The notes under the pieces are model-generated. The model ran no database searches. It was not told the DNA's origin and saw only the letters and a program-made list of their open reading frames with translations. Shown here piece by piece: positions 48,495-58,259 of a stretch of DNA of 64,000 bases (positions are counted from its first letter, which is position 1; each line of letters starts with the position of its first letter). The stretch is taken from assembly GCF_030398335.1 (NCBI RefSeq), contig NZ_JAOAOP010000008.1, positions 1 to 64,000 on the forward strand. The letters are read 5' to 3'. Source of the stretch: Aquibium sp. A9E412 (GTDB lineage: Bacteria; Pseudomonadota; Alphaproteobacteria; Rhizobiales; Rhizobiaceae). A program made the position numbers and the translations under genes.

Positions 48495-49688
48495 ATGAAC
48501 ATCCACGAGTACCAGGCCAAGGCCATTCTCAAGAGCTACGGCGCCCCGGTCGCCCAGGGCGTGCCCGTGCTCGACGCCGGCGAGGCGGAAAAGGCGGTGC
48601 AGGCGCTGCCCGGCCCGCTCTACGTGGTCAAGAGCCAGATCCACGCCGGCGGCCGCGGCAAGGGCAAGTTCAAGGAGCTCGGCGCCGACGCCAAGGGCGG
48701 CGTCCGGCTGGCCAAGTCGGCCGAGGAGGTCGTCGCCCATGTCGGCGAGATGCTCGGCAACACGCTGGTCACCAAGCAGACCGGGCCCGAGGGCAAGCAG
48801 GTCAACCGCCTCTACATCGAGGACGGGGCGGACATCGACCGCGAGCTCTACCTGTCGATCCTGATCGACCGCACGGTCGGCCGGCCGGCCTTCGTGGTGT
48901 CGACCGAGGGCGGCATGGACATCGAGGCGGTGGCCGAGGAGACGCCGGACAAGATCGTCACCGTGGCGATCGATCCCGACGCCGGCGTCACCGCGGACGA
49001 CGTCGCCACGCTGTCGCAGGCGCTGCGGCTCGACGGCGCGGCGGCGGACGACGCCGGGACGCTGTTTCCCGCGCTCTACAAGGCGTTCACCGAAAAGGAC
49101 ATGAGCCTGCTCGAGATCAACCCGCTGATCGTCATGACCGACGGCCGGCTGCGGGTGCTCGACGCCAAGGTCTCCTTCGACAACAACGCGCTGTTCCGCC
49201 ATCCCGAGATCGTCGAGCTGCGCGACACGACGGAGGAGGACGAGAAGGAGATCGAGGCCTCCAAGCACGATCTCGCCTACATCGCGCTCGACGGCACGAT
49301 CGGCTGCATGGTCAACGGTGCCGGCCTCGCCATGGCGACGATGGACATCATCAAGCTCTACGGCGCCGAGCCGGCCAACTTCCTCGACGTCGGCGGCGGC
49401 GCCAGCAAGGAGAAGGTGACGGCGGCCTTCAAGATCATCACCGCCGATCCCAACGTGAAGGGCATCCTGGTCAACATCTTCGGCGGCATCATGCGCTGCG
49501 ACGTGATCGCCGAAGGCGTCATCGCCGCGGTCAAGGAGGTCGGCCTCAAGGTGCCGCTGGTCGTGCGGCTGGAGGGCACCAACGTGGCGCTCGGCAAGTC
49601 GATCATCAACGACAGCGGTCTCAACGTGATCTCGGCCGACGACCTCGACGACGCCGCGCAGAAGATCGTTGCGGCGGTGAAGGCCTAG
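48495..49688 (+). CDS. sucC: Succinyl-CoA synthetase beta subunit
   Basis: 397 aa ADP/GDP-forming beta chain of succinyl-CoA synthetase. It starts [19 protein letters not shown] with the ATP-grasp fold; [16 protein letters not shown] is the nucleotide-binding region. The C-terminal CoA-ligase domain has [17 protein letters not shown]. Works with SucD in the substrate-level phosphorylation step. A 259-base gap, unusual for this pair, separates it from sucD. Confidence 0.97.
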   Translation: MNIHEYQAKAILKSYGAPVAQGVPVLDAGEAEKAVQALPGPLYVVKSQIHAGGRGKGKFKELGADAKGGVRLAKSAEEVVAHVGEMLGNTLVTKQTGPEGKQVNRLYIEDGADIDRELYLSILIDRTVGRPAFVVSTEGGMDIEAVAEETPDKIVTVAIDPDAGVTADDVATLSQALRLDGAAADDAGTLFPALYKAFTEKDMSLLEINPLIVMTDGRLRVLDAKVSFDNNALFRHPEIVELRDTTEEDEKEIEASKHDLAYIALDGTIGCMVNGAGLAMATMDIIKLYGAEPANFLDVGGGASKEKVTAAFKIITADPNVKGILVNIFGGIMRCDVIAEGVIAAVKEVGLKVPLVVRLEGTNVALGKSIINDSGLNVISADDLDDAAQKIVAAVKA

Positions 49689-49947
49689 ACCGCGATGCCT
49701 TTCGGTGCGAAGCGGGCTTCGGACGGCGGCACGGTCCGCTTGCCCTGTTTGTCCGCGCGGCCGGCAGCGCGCCGCATCGCCATGCCGTCGCCCGCCGCGA
49801 CGGCGCGGCAGCCGGGCGCCCCGGCGCGTGGACGCCCGAGGCCGCAGACCGCAATGCCGAAGACCTCAATCACGACCAGCTCCGCGGCTCGCTGCGGGCC
49901 GTCGATCCTTTCCTTGAACGCTAGCTGAGACCGGGGGCCGCTCACGC
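49689..49947. other. Unexpected gap between sucC and sucD
   Basis: These two subunit genes are usually only tens of bases apart. The ends of this gap resemble diverged repeat-element ends: CTTTCGGTGCGAAGCGG near 49698 in reverse orientation, and TTGAACGCTAG near 49913 in forward orientation. The middle is GC-rich with no convincing gene. It may be a decayed composite repeat. Confidence 0.35.
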
Positions 49948-50859
49948 ATGTCCATTCTCGTTGACAAAGACACCAAGGTTCTCGTCCAGGGGCTGACCGG
50001 CAAGACCGGCACCTTCCACACCGAGCAGGCGCTCGCCTATCACGGCACCAGGATGGTCGGCGGCGTGCACCCCAAAAAGGGCGGCGAGACGTGGACCGGC
50101 TCGGTCGACGGCGGCAGCGTCGATTTGCCGATCTTCGCCTCCGTCGCCGAGGGGCGCGACAGGACCGGCGCCAACGCCTCGGTGATCTACGTGCCGCCGG
50201 CAGGCGCGGCGGCCGCCATCCTCGAGGCGATCGAGGCCGAGATCCCGCTGATCGTGTGCATCACCGAGGGCATCCCGGTGATGGACATGGTCAAGGTGAA
50301 GGCGCGGCTGGAGCGCTCCTCGTCGCGGCTGATCGGGCCCAACTGCCCGGGCGTGCTGACGCCGGAGGCGTGCAAGATCGGCATCATGCCGGGCAACATC
50401 TTCCGCAAGGGCTCGGTCGGTGTTGTCTCGCGCTCCGGCACGCTTACCTATGAGGCGGTGTTCCAGACGACCAACGAAGGCCTCGGCCAGACGACTGCGG
50501 TGGGCATCGGCGGCGACCCGGTGAAGGGCACGGAGTTCATCGACGTGCTGGAGATGTTCCTGGCCGACCCGGAGACCGAATCCATCATCATGATCGGCGA
50601 GATCGGCGGCACGGCGGAAGAGGATGCCGCGCAGTTCATCAAGGACGAGGCGAAGAAGGGCCGCAAGAAGCCGATGGCCGGCTTCATCGCCGGCCGTACC
50701 GCACCGCCCGGCCGCACCATGGGCCATGCCGGTGCGGTGATCTCCGGCGGCAAGGGCGGCGCGGAGGACAAGATCGCCGCGATGGAGGCGGCGGGCATCC
50801 GCGTCTCGCCGTCGCCGGCGCGGCTCGGCAAGACGCTGGCCGAGGCGATCCGCGGCTGA
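49948..50859 (+). CDS. sucD: Succinyl-CoA synthetase alpha subunit
   Basis: 303 aa alpha chain with CoA-binding Rossmann domain ([18 protein letters not shown]) and the phosphohistidine loop seen as [18 protein letters not shown], whose histidine is phosphorylated. [10 protein letters not shown] is another family segment. The length is slightly above the usual 290. It follows the long gap after sucC and precedes sucA by 124 bases. Confidence 0.97.
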   Translation: MSILVDKDTKVLVQGLTGKTGTFHTEQALAYHGTRMVGGVHPKKGGETWTGSVDGGSVDLPIFASVAEGRDRTGANASVIYVPPAGAAAAILEAIEAEIPLIVCITEGIPVMDMVKVKARLERSSSRLIGPNCPGVLTPEACKIGIMPGNIFRKGSVGVVSRSGTLTYEAVFQTTNEGLGQTTAVGIGGDPVKGTEFIDVLEMFLADPETESIIMIGEIGGTAEEDAAQFIKDEAKKGRKKPMAGFIAGRTAPPGRTMGHAGAVISGGKGGAEDKIAAMEAAGIRVSPSPARLGKTLAEAIRG

Positions 50860-50983
50860 CGCGGACCGTCCGCCGCGCGGGGGCGCGGCAGGCGCAGGGG
50901 GAGGAAGCGGCCGACGCCGCGCAAAGCCGGGCAAACCGGCACTGGCTCAAGGAGACGGAACCCGCGGTTCCGGCAACAGGACG

Positions 50984-53980
50984 ATGGCACGACAAGACCA
51001 GGCCAACGACGCGTTCTCGCTCACCTCCTTCCTCTATGGCGGCAACGCCGCCTATGTGGAGGAGCTCTACGCCGACTACCAGAACGACCCCGCCTCGGTG
51101 AGCGAGGACTGGCGGGCCTATTTCGCCGATCTCAAGGACGACGCCGCCGCGGTGCGCCAGAACGCGCGCGGCGCCTCCTGGCAGCGCGACAACTGGCCGA
51201 TCACCGCCAATGGCGAGCTCGTCTCCGCGCTCGACGGCGACTGGGGCACGCTGGAGCGCCACTTCGACGGCAAGGTGCAGGCCAAGGCGGCCGAGCGCGG
51301 CCAGAAGCTGTCGCAGGAAGAGCTGCTGCGCGCGACGCGCGATTCGGTGCGCGCGATCATGATGATCCGCGCCTACCGCATGCGCGGCCACCTGCACGCC
51401 GACCTCGACCCGCTCGGCCTCGCCAAGCCGCTCGAGGACTACAACGAGCTGTCACCGGAGGCCTACGGCTTCACCGAGGCCGATTTCGACCGGCCGATCT
51501 TCATCGACCACGTGCTCGGGCTCGAATACGCCACGGTGCGGCAGATGCTCGACATCCTGCGCCGCACCTACTGCTCCACGCTCGGCGTCGAGTTCATGCA
51601 CATCTCCAACCCGGCCGAGAAGGCCTGGATCCAGGAGCGCATCGAGGGGCCGGACAAGGGCGTCGCCTTCACCGAGAACGGCAAGCGGGCCATCCTGCAG
51701 AAGCTGATCGAGGCCGAGGGCTTCGAGCAGTTCCTCGACGTCAAGTACAAGGGCACCAAGCGCTTCGGCCTCGACGGCGCGGAAGCGCTGATCCCCGCGC
51801 TCGAGCAGATCATCAAGCGCGGCGGCCAGCTCGGCCTCAAGGAGATCGTGCTCGGCATGGCCCATCGCGGCCGCCTCAACGTCCTGTCGCAGGTGATGGG
51901 CAAGCCGCACCGGGCGATCTTCCACGAGTTCAAGGGCGGCTCCTTCGCGCCCGACGACGTGGAGGGCTCGGGCGACGTCAAGTACCATCTCGGCGCCTCG
52001 TCGGACCGCGAGTTCGACGGCAACACCGTGCACCTGTCGCTGACCGCCAACCCGTCGCATCTCGAGATCGTCGATCCGGTGGTGATGGGCAAGGCGCGCG
52101 CCAAGCAGGACCAGATCTTCGGCCGCACGCGCGAGGAGGTGGTGCCGCTGCCCGAGCGCGCGCGGGTGCTGCCGCTGCTCATCCACGGCGACGCCGCCTT
52201 CGCCGGCCAGGGCGTGGTGGCGGAGTGCTTCGGCCTGTCGGGCCTGCGCGGCCACCGGGTGGCGGGCTCGATCCACTTCATCATCAACAACCAGATCGGC
52301 TTCACCACCAATCCGCGCTTCTCGCGCTCCTCGCCCTATCCCTCGGACGTGGCGAAGATGATCGAGGCGCCGATCTTCCACGTCAACGGCGACGATCCCG
52401 AGGCTGTGGTCTACGCGGCCAAGGTGGCGATCGAGTTCCGCATGCTGTTCCACAAGCCGGTCGTCATCGACATGTTCTGCTACCGGCGCTTCGGCCACAA
52501 CGAAGGCGACGAGCCGGCCTTCACGCAGCCGATCATGTACCGCGCGATCCGCAGCCACCGCACCACGGTGCAGACCTACGGCGAGAAGCTGACCTCCGAG
52601 ACGCTCGTCGGCCAGGACGAGCTCGACCGCATGAAGGCCGACTGGCGCGGCCGGCTGGAGGAGGAGTTCGAGGCCGGCGGCACCTACCGGCCCAACAAGG
52701 CCGACTGGCTCGACGGCGTGTGGTCGGGCCTGCGCAAGGCCGACAACCAGGACGAGCAGCGCCGCGGCAAGACGGCGGTGCCGGTCAAGACGCTGAAGGA
52801 GATCGGCCGCAAGCTGACCGAGGTGCCCGAGGGCTTCGAGGCGCACCGCACCGTCAAGCGCTTCCTCGACAACCGGCGCAAGATGATCGACAGCGGCGAG
52901 GGCATCGACTGGTCGACGGCCGAGGCGCTCGCCTTCGGCTCGATCCTGATGGAAGGCCATCCGGTGCGGCTGTCGGGACAGGATTCGGAGCGCGGCACCT
53001 TCTCGCAGCGCCATTCGGTGCTCTACGACCAGCGCGACGAGAGCCGCTACATCCCGCTCAACGGGCTGGGCGCGCAGCAGGGCTATTTCGAGGTCATCAA
53101 CTCGATGCTCTCGGAGGAGGCGGTGCTCGGCTTCGAGTACGGCTTCTCGCTGGCCGAGCCGCGCGCGCTGACGCTGTGGGAGGCGCAGTTCGGCGATTTC
53201 GCCAACGGCGCCCAGGTGGTGTTCGACCAGTTCATCTCGTCGGGCGAGCGCAAGTGGCTGCGCATGTCGGGCCTGGTGTGCCTCCTGCCGCACGGCTACG
53301 AGGGCCAGGGGCCGGAGCACTCGTCGGCCCGGCTGGAGCGCTTCCTGCAGCTGTGCGCGGAAGACAACATGCAGGTCGCCCACTGCTCGACGCCGGCGAA
53401 CTTCTTCCACATCCTGCGCCGGCAGCTCAGGCGCGACTTCCGCAAGCCGCTCATCCTGATGACGCCGAAGTCGCTGCTGCGCCACAAGCGCTGCGTGTCG
53501 ACGCTGGCCGAGATGTCGGGCGAGAGCTCGTTCCACCGGCTCCTGTGGGACGACGCGCAGTATCGCGGCGAGCGCGGCGGCGAGGGCATCAAGCTGGCCA
53601 AGGATTCCAAGATCCGCCGCGTCGTCCTGTGCTCGGGCAAGGTCTATTACGACCTCTACGAGGAGCGCGAGAAGCGCGGCATCGACGACATCTACCTGTT
53701 GCGCGTCGAGCAGCTCTACCCGTTCCCGGCCAAGGCGCTGATCACCGAGCTGTCGCGCTTCAAGAACGCCGAGATGGTGTGGTGCCAGGAGGAGCCCAAG
53801 AACATGGGCGCCTGGGCCTTCATCGACCCGTATCTGGAGTGGGTGCTGCAGCACATCGACGCCAAGTACAAGCGGGTGCGCTATGCCGGCCGGCCGGCCG
53901 CCGCCTCGCCGGCCACCGGCCTGATGTCGAAGCACCTGGCCCAGCTCGAAGCCTTCCTGGAAGACGCGCTCGGCGAATAG
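50984..53980 (+). CDS. sucA: 2-Oxoglutarate dehydrogenase E1 component
   Basis: 998 aa thiamine-diphosphate enzyme, the decarboxylating E1 of the 2-oxoglutarate dehydrogenase complex. The N-terminus (FLYGGNAAYVEELYADYQ) is the E2-binding arm. The ThDP region has GMAHRGRLNVLSQVMGK, HGDAAFAGQGVVAE and NNQIGFTT. The C-terminal half has QDSERGTFSQRH and EALVGFEYG-like AVLGFEYGFSLAEP. Length is typical of Rhizobiales. It lies 30 bases before sucB. Confidence 0.97.
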   Translation: MARQDQANDAFSLTSFLYGGNAAYVEELYADYQNDPASVSEDWRAYFADLKDDAAAVRQNARGASWQRDNWPITANGELVSALDGDWGTLERHFDGKVQAKAAERGQKLSQEELLRATRDSVRAIMMIRAYRMRGHLHADLDPLGLAKPLEDYNELSPEAYGFTEADFDRPIFIDHVLGLEYATVRQMLDILRRTYCSTLGVEFMHISNPAEKAWIQERIEGPDKGVAFTENGKRAILQKLIEAEGFEQFLDVKYKGTKRFGLDGAEALIPALEQIIKRGGQLGLKEIVLGMAHRGRLNVLSQVMGKPHRAIFHEFKGGSFAPDDVEGSGDVKYHLGASSDREFDGNTVHLSLTANPSHLEIVDPVVMGKARAKQDQIFGRTREEVVPLPERARVLPLLIHGDAAFAGQGVVAECFGLSGLRGHRVAGSIHFIINNQIGFTTNPRFSRSSPYPSDVAKMIEAPIFHVNGDDPEAVVYAAKVAIEFRMLFHKPVVIDMFCYRRFGHNEGDEPAFTQPIMYRAIRSHRTTVQTYGEKLTSETLVGQDELDRMKADWRGRLEEEFEAGGTYRPNKADWLDGVWSGLRKADNQDEQRRGKTAVPVKTLKEIGRKLTEVPEGFEAHRTVKRFLDNRRKMIDSGEGIDWSTAEALAFGSILMEGHPVRLSGQDSERGTFSQRHSVLYDQRDESRYIPLNGLGAQQGYFEVINSMLSEEAVLGFEYGFSLAEPRALTLWEAQFGDFANGAQVVFDQFISSGERKWLRMSGLVCLLPHGYEGQGPEHSSARLERFLQLCAEDNMQVAHCSTPANFFHILRRQLRRDFRKPLILMTPKSLLRHKRCVSTLAEMSGESSFHRLLWDDAQYRGERGGEGIKLAKDSKIRRVVLCSGKVYYDLYEEREKRGIDDIYLLRVEQLYPFPAKALITELSRFKNAEMVWCQEEPKNMGAWAFIDPYLEWVLQHIDAKYKRVRYAGRPAAASPATGLMSKHLAQLEAFLEDALGE

Positions 53981-54010
53981 CGCCGGCGGCAGAGGAAACG
54001 GACACAGATC

Positions 54011-55681
54011 ATGGCAACCGAAATCCGCGTCCCCACGCTCGGGGAATCCGTCACCGAGGCGACCATCGGCCGGTGGTTCAAGAAGCCCGGCGAGGCGATC
54101 GAGGTCGACGAGCCGGTGGTTGAGCTGGAGACCGACAAGGTGACCGTCGAGGTGCCGGCCCCGGCGGCCGGCACGCTGGAGGAGATCGCCGCGGAAGAGG
54201 GCGCCACCGTCGAGGTCGGCGCGCTGCTCGGCACGATCGGCGCCGGCGACGGCGCGGCGGCCGGCGGCGCCGGCAAGGCCGAGGCGAAGACGGACGGCGA
54301 CGCCGAGCAGGCGCAGGAAAAGCCCGCTGCCAAGGCGGAGGCGGCCGAGCAGGGCGGCGGCCGCAAGCCGGGCGGCAAGCTGGTCGACGTGACCGTGCCG
54401 GCGGCCGGCGAATCGGTCACCGAGGCGCAGGTCGGCGAGATCTACAAGAAGGCCGGCGACGCGGTGAAGGCTGACGAGCCGATCCTCGAGCTGGAAACCG
54501 ACAAGGCCGCCCAGGAGGTGATGGCGCCGGTCGACGGCGTGATCGCCGAGATCGCGGTCGCCAAGGGCGACGAGGTCGAGGTCGGCGCGCTGCTGGCGCG
54601 CATCGAGGAGGGCGCCAGCGCCGGCGCGGCCGCCGCGACGAGGGCCGAGGAACCGGCCGGCGAGGCGGCGGACGCGGACGTGCGGCCGGGCGAGGCCGGC
54701 TCGACGGCGGCGCGCGACGCGCGGCACGGCGGCGGCGGCACCGAATCGGCGCGTCCGCCCTCGCCGGCGGCGCAGAAGCTGATGGAGGACCACGGGCTGC
54801 GGCAGAACCAGATCGCCGGCTCCGGCAAGGAGGGCCAGGTGCTCAAGGGCGACGTGCTGGCGGCGATCGAGCGCGGCAAGGACGCCGGCCAGCGGCCGCC
54901 GCCGGCCGAAAGCCGCGGCGCGCCGAGCGAGCCGACGGAAAAGCCGCGCGCGGCGCGCGCCCCCTCGCCGGCCGACGACGAGGCGCGCGAGGAGCGGGTC
55001 AAGATGACCCGGCTGCGCCAGACGATCGCGCGCCGGCTGAAGGACGCGCAGCAGACCGCGGCGATGCTGACCACCTTCAACGAGGTGGACATGAGCGCCG
55101 TCATGGACCTGCGCAAGCGCTACAAGGACCTGTTCGAGAAGAAGCACGGCGTGAAGCTCGGCTTCATGGGCTTCTTCGCCAAGGCGGTGTGCCACGCGCT
55201 GGAGGAGATCCCGGCGGTCAATGCCGAGATCGACGGCACCGACATCATCTACAAGAACTACTGCCACATCGGCGTCGCCGTGGGCACCGACAAGGGCCTG
55301 GTTGTGCCGGTGGTGCGCGACGCCGACCGCATGACGATCGCCGAGATCGAGAAGGAGATCGGCCGGCTCGGCGCCGCCGCGCGCGACGGCAAGCTGGCGC
55401 TCGCCGACATGCAGGGCGGCACCTTCACCATCTCGAACGGCGGCGTCTACGGCTCGCTGATGTCGACGCCGATCCTCAACGCGCCGCAGTCGGGCATCCT
55501 GGGCATGCACAAGATCCAGGAGCGGCCGATGGTTGTGGGCGGCGAGATCAAGGTGCGGCCGATGATGTATCTGGCGCTGAGCTACGACCACCGCATCGTC
55601 GACGGCAAGGAGGCCGTCACCTTCCTGGTGCGCGTCAAGGAGGTGCTGGAGGATCCCGAGCGGCTGGTGCTCGACCTCTGA
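54011..55681 (+). CDS. sucB: Dihydrolipoamide succinyltransferase E2 with two lipoyl domains
   Basis: 556 aa E2 of the 2-oxoglutarate dehydrogenase complex. It has two lipoyl domains, with lipoylated lysines predicted at K43 (ETDKVTVEV) and K165 (ETDKAAQEV), an Ala/Glu-rich linker between and after them, a peripheral-subunit-binding domain (about 250-288, [19 protein letters not shown]), and the catalytic core (about 325-556). The catalytic His-Asp is H527/D531 in [10 protein letters not shown]. Most proteobacterial SucB proteins have one lipoyl domain and about 400-420 aa, so the extra domain is notable. Confidence 0.95.
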   Translation: MATEIRVPTLGESVTEATIGRWFKKPGEAIEVDEPVVELETDKVTVEVPAPAAGTLEEIAAEEGATVEVGALLGTIGAGDGAAAGGAGKAEAKTDGDAEQAQEKPAAKAEAAEQGGGRKPGGKLVDVTVPAAGESVTEAQVGEIYKKAGDAVKADEPILELETDKAAQEVMAPVDGVIAEIAVAKGDEVEVGALLARIEEGASAGAAAATRAEEPAGEAADADVRPGEAGSTAARDARHGGGGTESARPPSPAAQKLMEDHGLRQNQIAGSGKEGQVLKGDVLAAIERGKDAGQRPPPAESRGAPSEPTEKPRAARAPSPADDEAREERVKMTRLRQTIARRLKDAQQTAAMLTTFNEVDMSAVMDLRKRYKDLFEKKHGVKLGFMGFFAKAVCHALEEIPAVNAEIDGTDIIYKNYCHIGVAVGTDKGLVVPVVRDADRMTIAEIEKEIGRLGAAARDGKLALADMQGGTFTISNGGVYGSLMSTPILNAPQSGILGMHKIQERPMVVGGEIKVRPMMYLALSYDHRIVDGKEAVTFLVRVKEVLEDPERLVLDL

Positions 55682-55709
55682 GCCGCAGCCCCCTTCCAGG
55701 AGACAGACC

Positions 55710-57122
55710 ATGTCCACCACCTACGACGTCATCGTCATCGGCAGCGGGCCGGGCGGTTATGTGTGCGCCATCAAGGCCGCGCAGCTCGGCCTGAGGACCG
55801 CCGTCGTCGAGAAGCGCGCGAGCCACGGCGGCACCTGCGTCAATGTCGGCTGCATCCCGTCCAAGGCGCTGCTGCACGCCTCCGAGGTCTTCATGGAGGC
55901 CGGCCATTCCTTCGCCGAGCTCGGGGTCGACGTCGGCAAGCCGAAGCTCGACCTCAAGGCCATGCTGGCGCACAAGGACAAGACGGTCGAGCAGAACGTC
56001 AAGGGCCTCGACTTCCTGTTCAAGAAGAACAAGATCGACGCCTTCCAGGGCACCGGCCGCATCCGCGGCGAGGGCAAGGTGTCGGTGACCGGCGAGGACG
56101 GCGAGGAGCGCGAGCTCGCGACGCGCAACATCGTCATCGCGACGGGCTCCGACATCGCCGGCATCCCCGGCGTCGAGGTCGATTTCGACGAGAAGGTCGT
56201 GGTGTCGTCGACCGGCGCGCTCGACCTCGACAAGGTGCCGGGCAGGCTGGTCGTGGTCGGCGGCGGCATCATCGGGCTCGAGCTCGGCTCGGTGTGGGCC
56301 CGGCTCGGTGCCGAGGTGACAGTGGTCGAGTATCTCGACAAGATCCTCGGCACCATGGACGGCGACGTCTCCAAGCAGTTCCAGCGCATGCTCGCCAAGC
56401 AGGGCATGACCTTCCGCATGGGCGCCCGGGTGACGGCGGTGGAGAAGGCCAAGAAGGGCGCGCGCGTCACCTTCGAGCCGGCCAAGGGCGGCGAGGCCGA
56501 GACCATCGAGGCCGACGCCGTCCTGGTGGCGACGGGGCGCCGGCCCTTCACCGAAGGGCTCGGCCTGGAGCAGGCGGGCGTGGTCGTCGACGAGCGCGGC
56601 CGGGTCGAGGTCGACCGGCACTTTCGCACCTCGGTCAACGGCATCTACGCGATCGGCGACGTGATCGCCGGGCCGATGCTGGCGCACAAGGCCGAGGACG
56701 AGGGCGTGGCCGTGGCCGAGATCCTCGCCGGCCAGTCCGGCCACGTGAACTACGGCGTCATTCCCTCGGTGGTCTACACGGCGCCCGAGGTCGCCTCGGT
56801 GGGCAGGACGGAGGAGGAGCTGAAGGCCGACGGCGTCGACTACGTCGCCGGCAAGTTCCCGTTCAGCGCCAACGGGCGGGCCCGCTCCATGCTGAAGACC
56901 GACGGCTTCGTGAAGTTTCTCGCCGACAAGAAAACCGACCGGGTGCTCGGCGTGCACATCGTCGGCTTCGGCGCCGGCGAGATGATCCACGAGGCCGCCG
57001 TTCTGATGGAGTTCGGCGGCTCGTCGGAGGATCTCGGCCGCACCTGCCACGCGCACCCCACCCTGTCGGAGGCCGTGCGCGAGGCGGCGCTGGCGACCTT
57101 CGCCAAGCCGATCCACCTGTAG
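55710..57122 (+). CDS. lpd: Dihydrolipoamide dehydrogenase E3
   Basis: 470 aa FAD-dependent E3 that reoxidises the lipoyl groups of E2. Redox cysteines are C43 and C48 in GGTCVNVGCIPSK. The FAD site is GSGPGGYVCAIKAAQLG, the NAD site VVGGGIIGLELGSVW, and the catalytic His-Glu is in HAHPTLSEAVREA. It ends the mdh-suc run. The 2-oxoglutarate complex E1, E2 and E3 are thus encoded together. Confidence 0.97.
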   Translation: MSTTYDVIVIGSGPGGYVCAIKAAQLGLRTAVVEKRASHGGTCVNVGCIPSKALLHASEVFMEAGHSFAELGVDVGKPKLDLKAMLAHKDKTVEQNVKGLDFLFKKNKIDAFQGTGRIRGEGKVSVTGEDGEERELATRNIVIATGSDIAGIPGVEVDFDEKVVVSSTGALDLDKVPGRLVVVGGGIIGLELGSVWARLGAEVTVVEYLDKILGTMDGDVSKQFQRMLAKQGMTFRMGARVTAVEKAKKGARVTFEPAKGGEAETIEADAVLVATGRRPFTEGLGLEQAGVVVDERGRVEVDRHFRTSVNGIYAIGDVIAGPMLAHKAEDEGVAVAEILAGQSGHVNYGVIPSVVYTAPEVASVGRTEEELKADGVDYVAGKFPFSANGRARSMLKTDGFVKFLADKKTDRVLGVHIVGFGAGEMIHEAAVLMEFGGSSEDLGRTCHAHPTLSEAVREAALATFAKPIHL

Positions 57123-57131
57123 CCGCGAGTC

Positions 57132-57155
57132 CGGCCGGGCCACTCTGCCCGGCCG
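57132..57155 (+). terminator. Hairpin at the end of the suc-lpd cluster
   Basis: A perfect 9-bp GC stem (57132-57140 with 57147-57155) with a 6-base loop lies ten bases after the lpd stop. There is no T-run, so it may be a 3'-end stabiliser or a factor-dependent stop rather than an intrinsic terminator. Confidence 0.45.
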
Positions 57156-57216
57156 CGACACGGCTCAGCCGTCCGGCCTCGCGGCGGGCGTGACGTCCGC
57201 CCGGGCCGCGGCCCGT

Positions 57217-57534
57217 CTATTCGGTGGCGCCGTCGCCCGTGGCCGGTTCGGCGTCGTCCGGCGCCGGCGCGCTCTCGCCCGCATCCGGCACGACGACCGC
57301 ATCCGGGTCGGGCGCGACGACGGGCTCGCCGCGGAACAGGTCGAAGCCGCCGAAGAACAGGAACAGCAGCACCAGAAGCGCGGCGACGATCGCCGCCAGC
57401 ACCACGCCGGTGGAGCCGCTGCGGCGCTCGTGCACGATGGTCTGGTGCGTGGTGGTCGGTTCGCCCTCGCGCGGCGGGGCGGCCGGGTCCTGCGCCGGCG
57501 GTCGGGTGTCGTCGGTGTGCCTGGGGTCGGCCAT
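57217..57534 (-). CDS. Small membrane protein, unrecognised
   Basis: 105 aa. A hydrophilic Pro/Asp-rich N-terminal part, one membrane helix (residues about 44-62, VVLAAIVAALLVLLFLFFG), then an acidic Asp/Pro/Ala tail. N-in topology is suggested by the HERR before the helix. No family recognised. The frame is supported by a good hydrophobic segment and a sensible start at 57534. Confidence 0.65.
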   Translation of the reverse strand: MADPRHTDDTRPPAQDPAAPPREGEPTTTHQTIVHERRSGSTGVVLAAIVAALLVLLFLFFGGFDLFRGEPVVAPDPDAVVVPDAGESAPAPDDAEPATGDGATE

Positions 57535-57929
57535 CGGAGATCTCCATCCCTCGTCTCGATGGCTTTAAACGCGGTACGGGCACCAGCCGTTCCGCCACGC
57601 GGCCGCCAGCGACGCTCCGCCGCAGGCCGCCATGCACGGCCGAACGGCGCCGTCACGTCGCGCAGCACGCGGCGGGGACGACAAACGGCGCGGGCAAAAA
57701 GGGGATCGCATGGGACGCCCGGCGGCGCGGGCCGGCGGCAGGCGCCGGCAGCGCGACGGGCGCAAGGTCAGATCTTGCCGCGCCCGGGCGGGCGGCAAAG
57801 GCCGGGCTCCAGGGCCGGCGACGCGCGAAGGCACGCGGTCTCAGGTCCGCACTGCAGCCATCGCTCGCCCCGTGCCCGATGCGGTCGGATCGACCCGGAG
57901 GGCGTGCTCACCCGCTCGCCGGTCGCGTC
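57535..57929. other. Intergenic region without recognisable features
   Basis: Nearly 400 bases, GC- and CG-rich. Plus-strand open frames across it code for Arg-rich low-complexity sequence with no start signal or family. I see no tRNA, strong hairpin with T-run, or good promoter here. Confidence 0.4.
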
Positions 57930-57975
57930 GCGACCGGCGCGGGAACGGCGGCCGACATGCCTGCGCGAAACGCTA
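57930..57975. repeat. Degenerate copy of the palindromic repeat
   Basis: GGGAACGGCGGCCGACATGC followed by GCGAAACGCTA aligns loosely to the right half of copies 2 and 3. It again ends at the stop codon (57973-57975) of a minus-strand gene. Confidence 0.35.
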
Positions 57976-58164
57976 CTCGACGACCTCGTCGGCCGGCGGT
58001 GCGGCGTCGGGCTGCGCGGCGGTCATCGCCTTGTCGTCGGTGGCGACGCTGGCGACCGTCAGGTTCTTGTCGACGTCGGCCTGCGCGGTGTGCGCCGGGC
58101 AGGCGGCGCTCGCCGTGGCGACCGATGCGCCGAATGCGGCTGCGGCCAGAAGGGCGATCTTCAT
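57973..58164 (-). CDS. Small exported protein
   Basis: 63 aa. A clear signal peptide (about residues 1-20, GASVATASAA) followed by about 43 mature residues (CPAHTAQADVDKNLTVASVA, acidic end). One cysteine sits right after the cleavage site, but the preceding residues are not a lipobox. Unrecognised family. AAGGAGGAG before the ATG at 58164 is one of the strongest ribosome sites in the window, which supports expression. Confidence 0.7.
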   Translation of the reverse strand: MKIALLAAAAFGASVATASAACPAHTAQADVDKNLTVASVATDDKAMTAAQPDAAPPADEVVE

Positions 58165-58259
58165 TGGCGCTCTCCTCCTTGCGAACGAAGGCGCACAGAG
58201 TAGCAGGCCCGCCGGCGGCGGCGAAATCACAGTTTGTTCAGCGGTGCGGCGCGCCGGCT

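Noticed and set aside
51452-55720. Very long minus-strand frame (1422 codons) antisense to sucA and sucB
   Set aside because: It is a shadow of conserved, high-GC coding sequence. The translation is His/Arg/Leu-rich with no recognisable domain, and sucA and sucB are certain.
57632-57972. Arg-rich plus-strand frame in the gap near 57.7 kb
   Set aside because: No ribosome site, no conserved segment, low-complexity composition.
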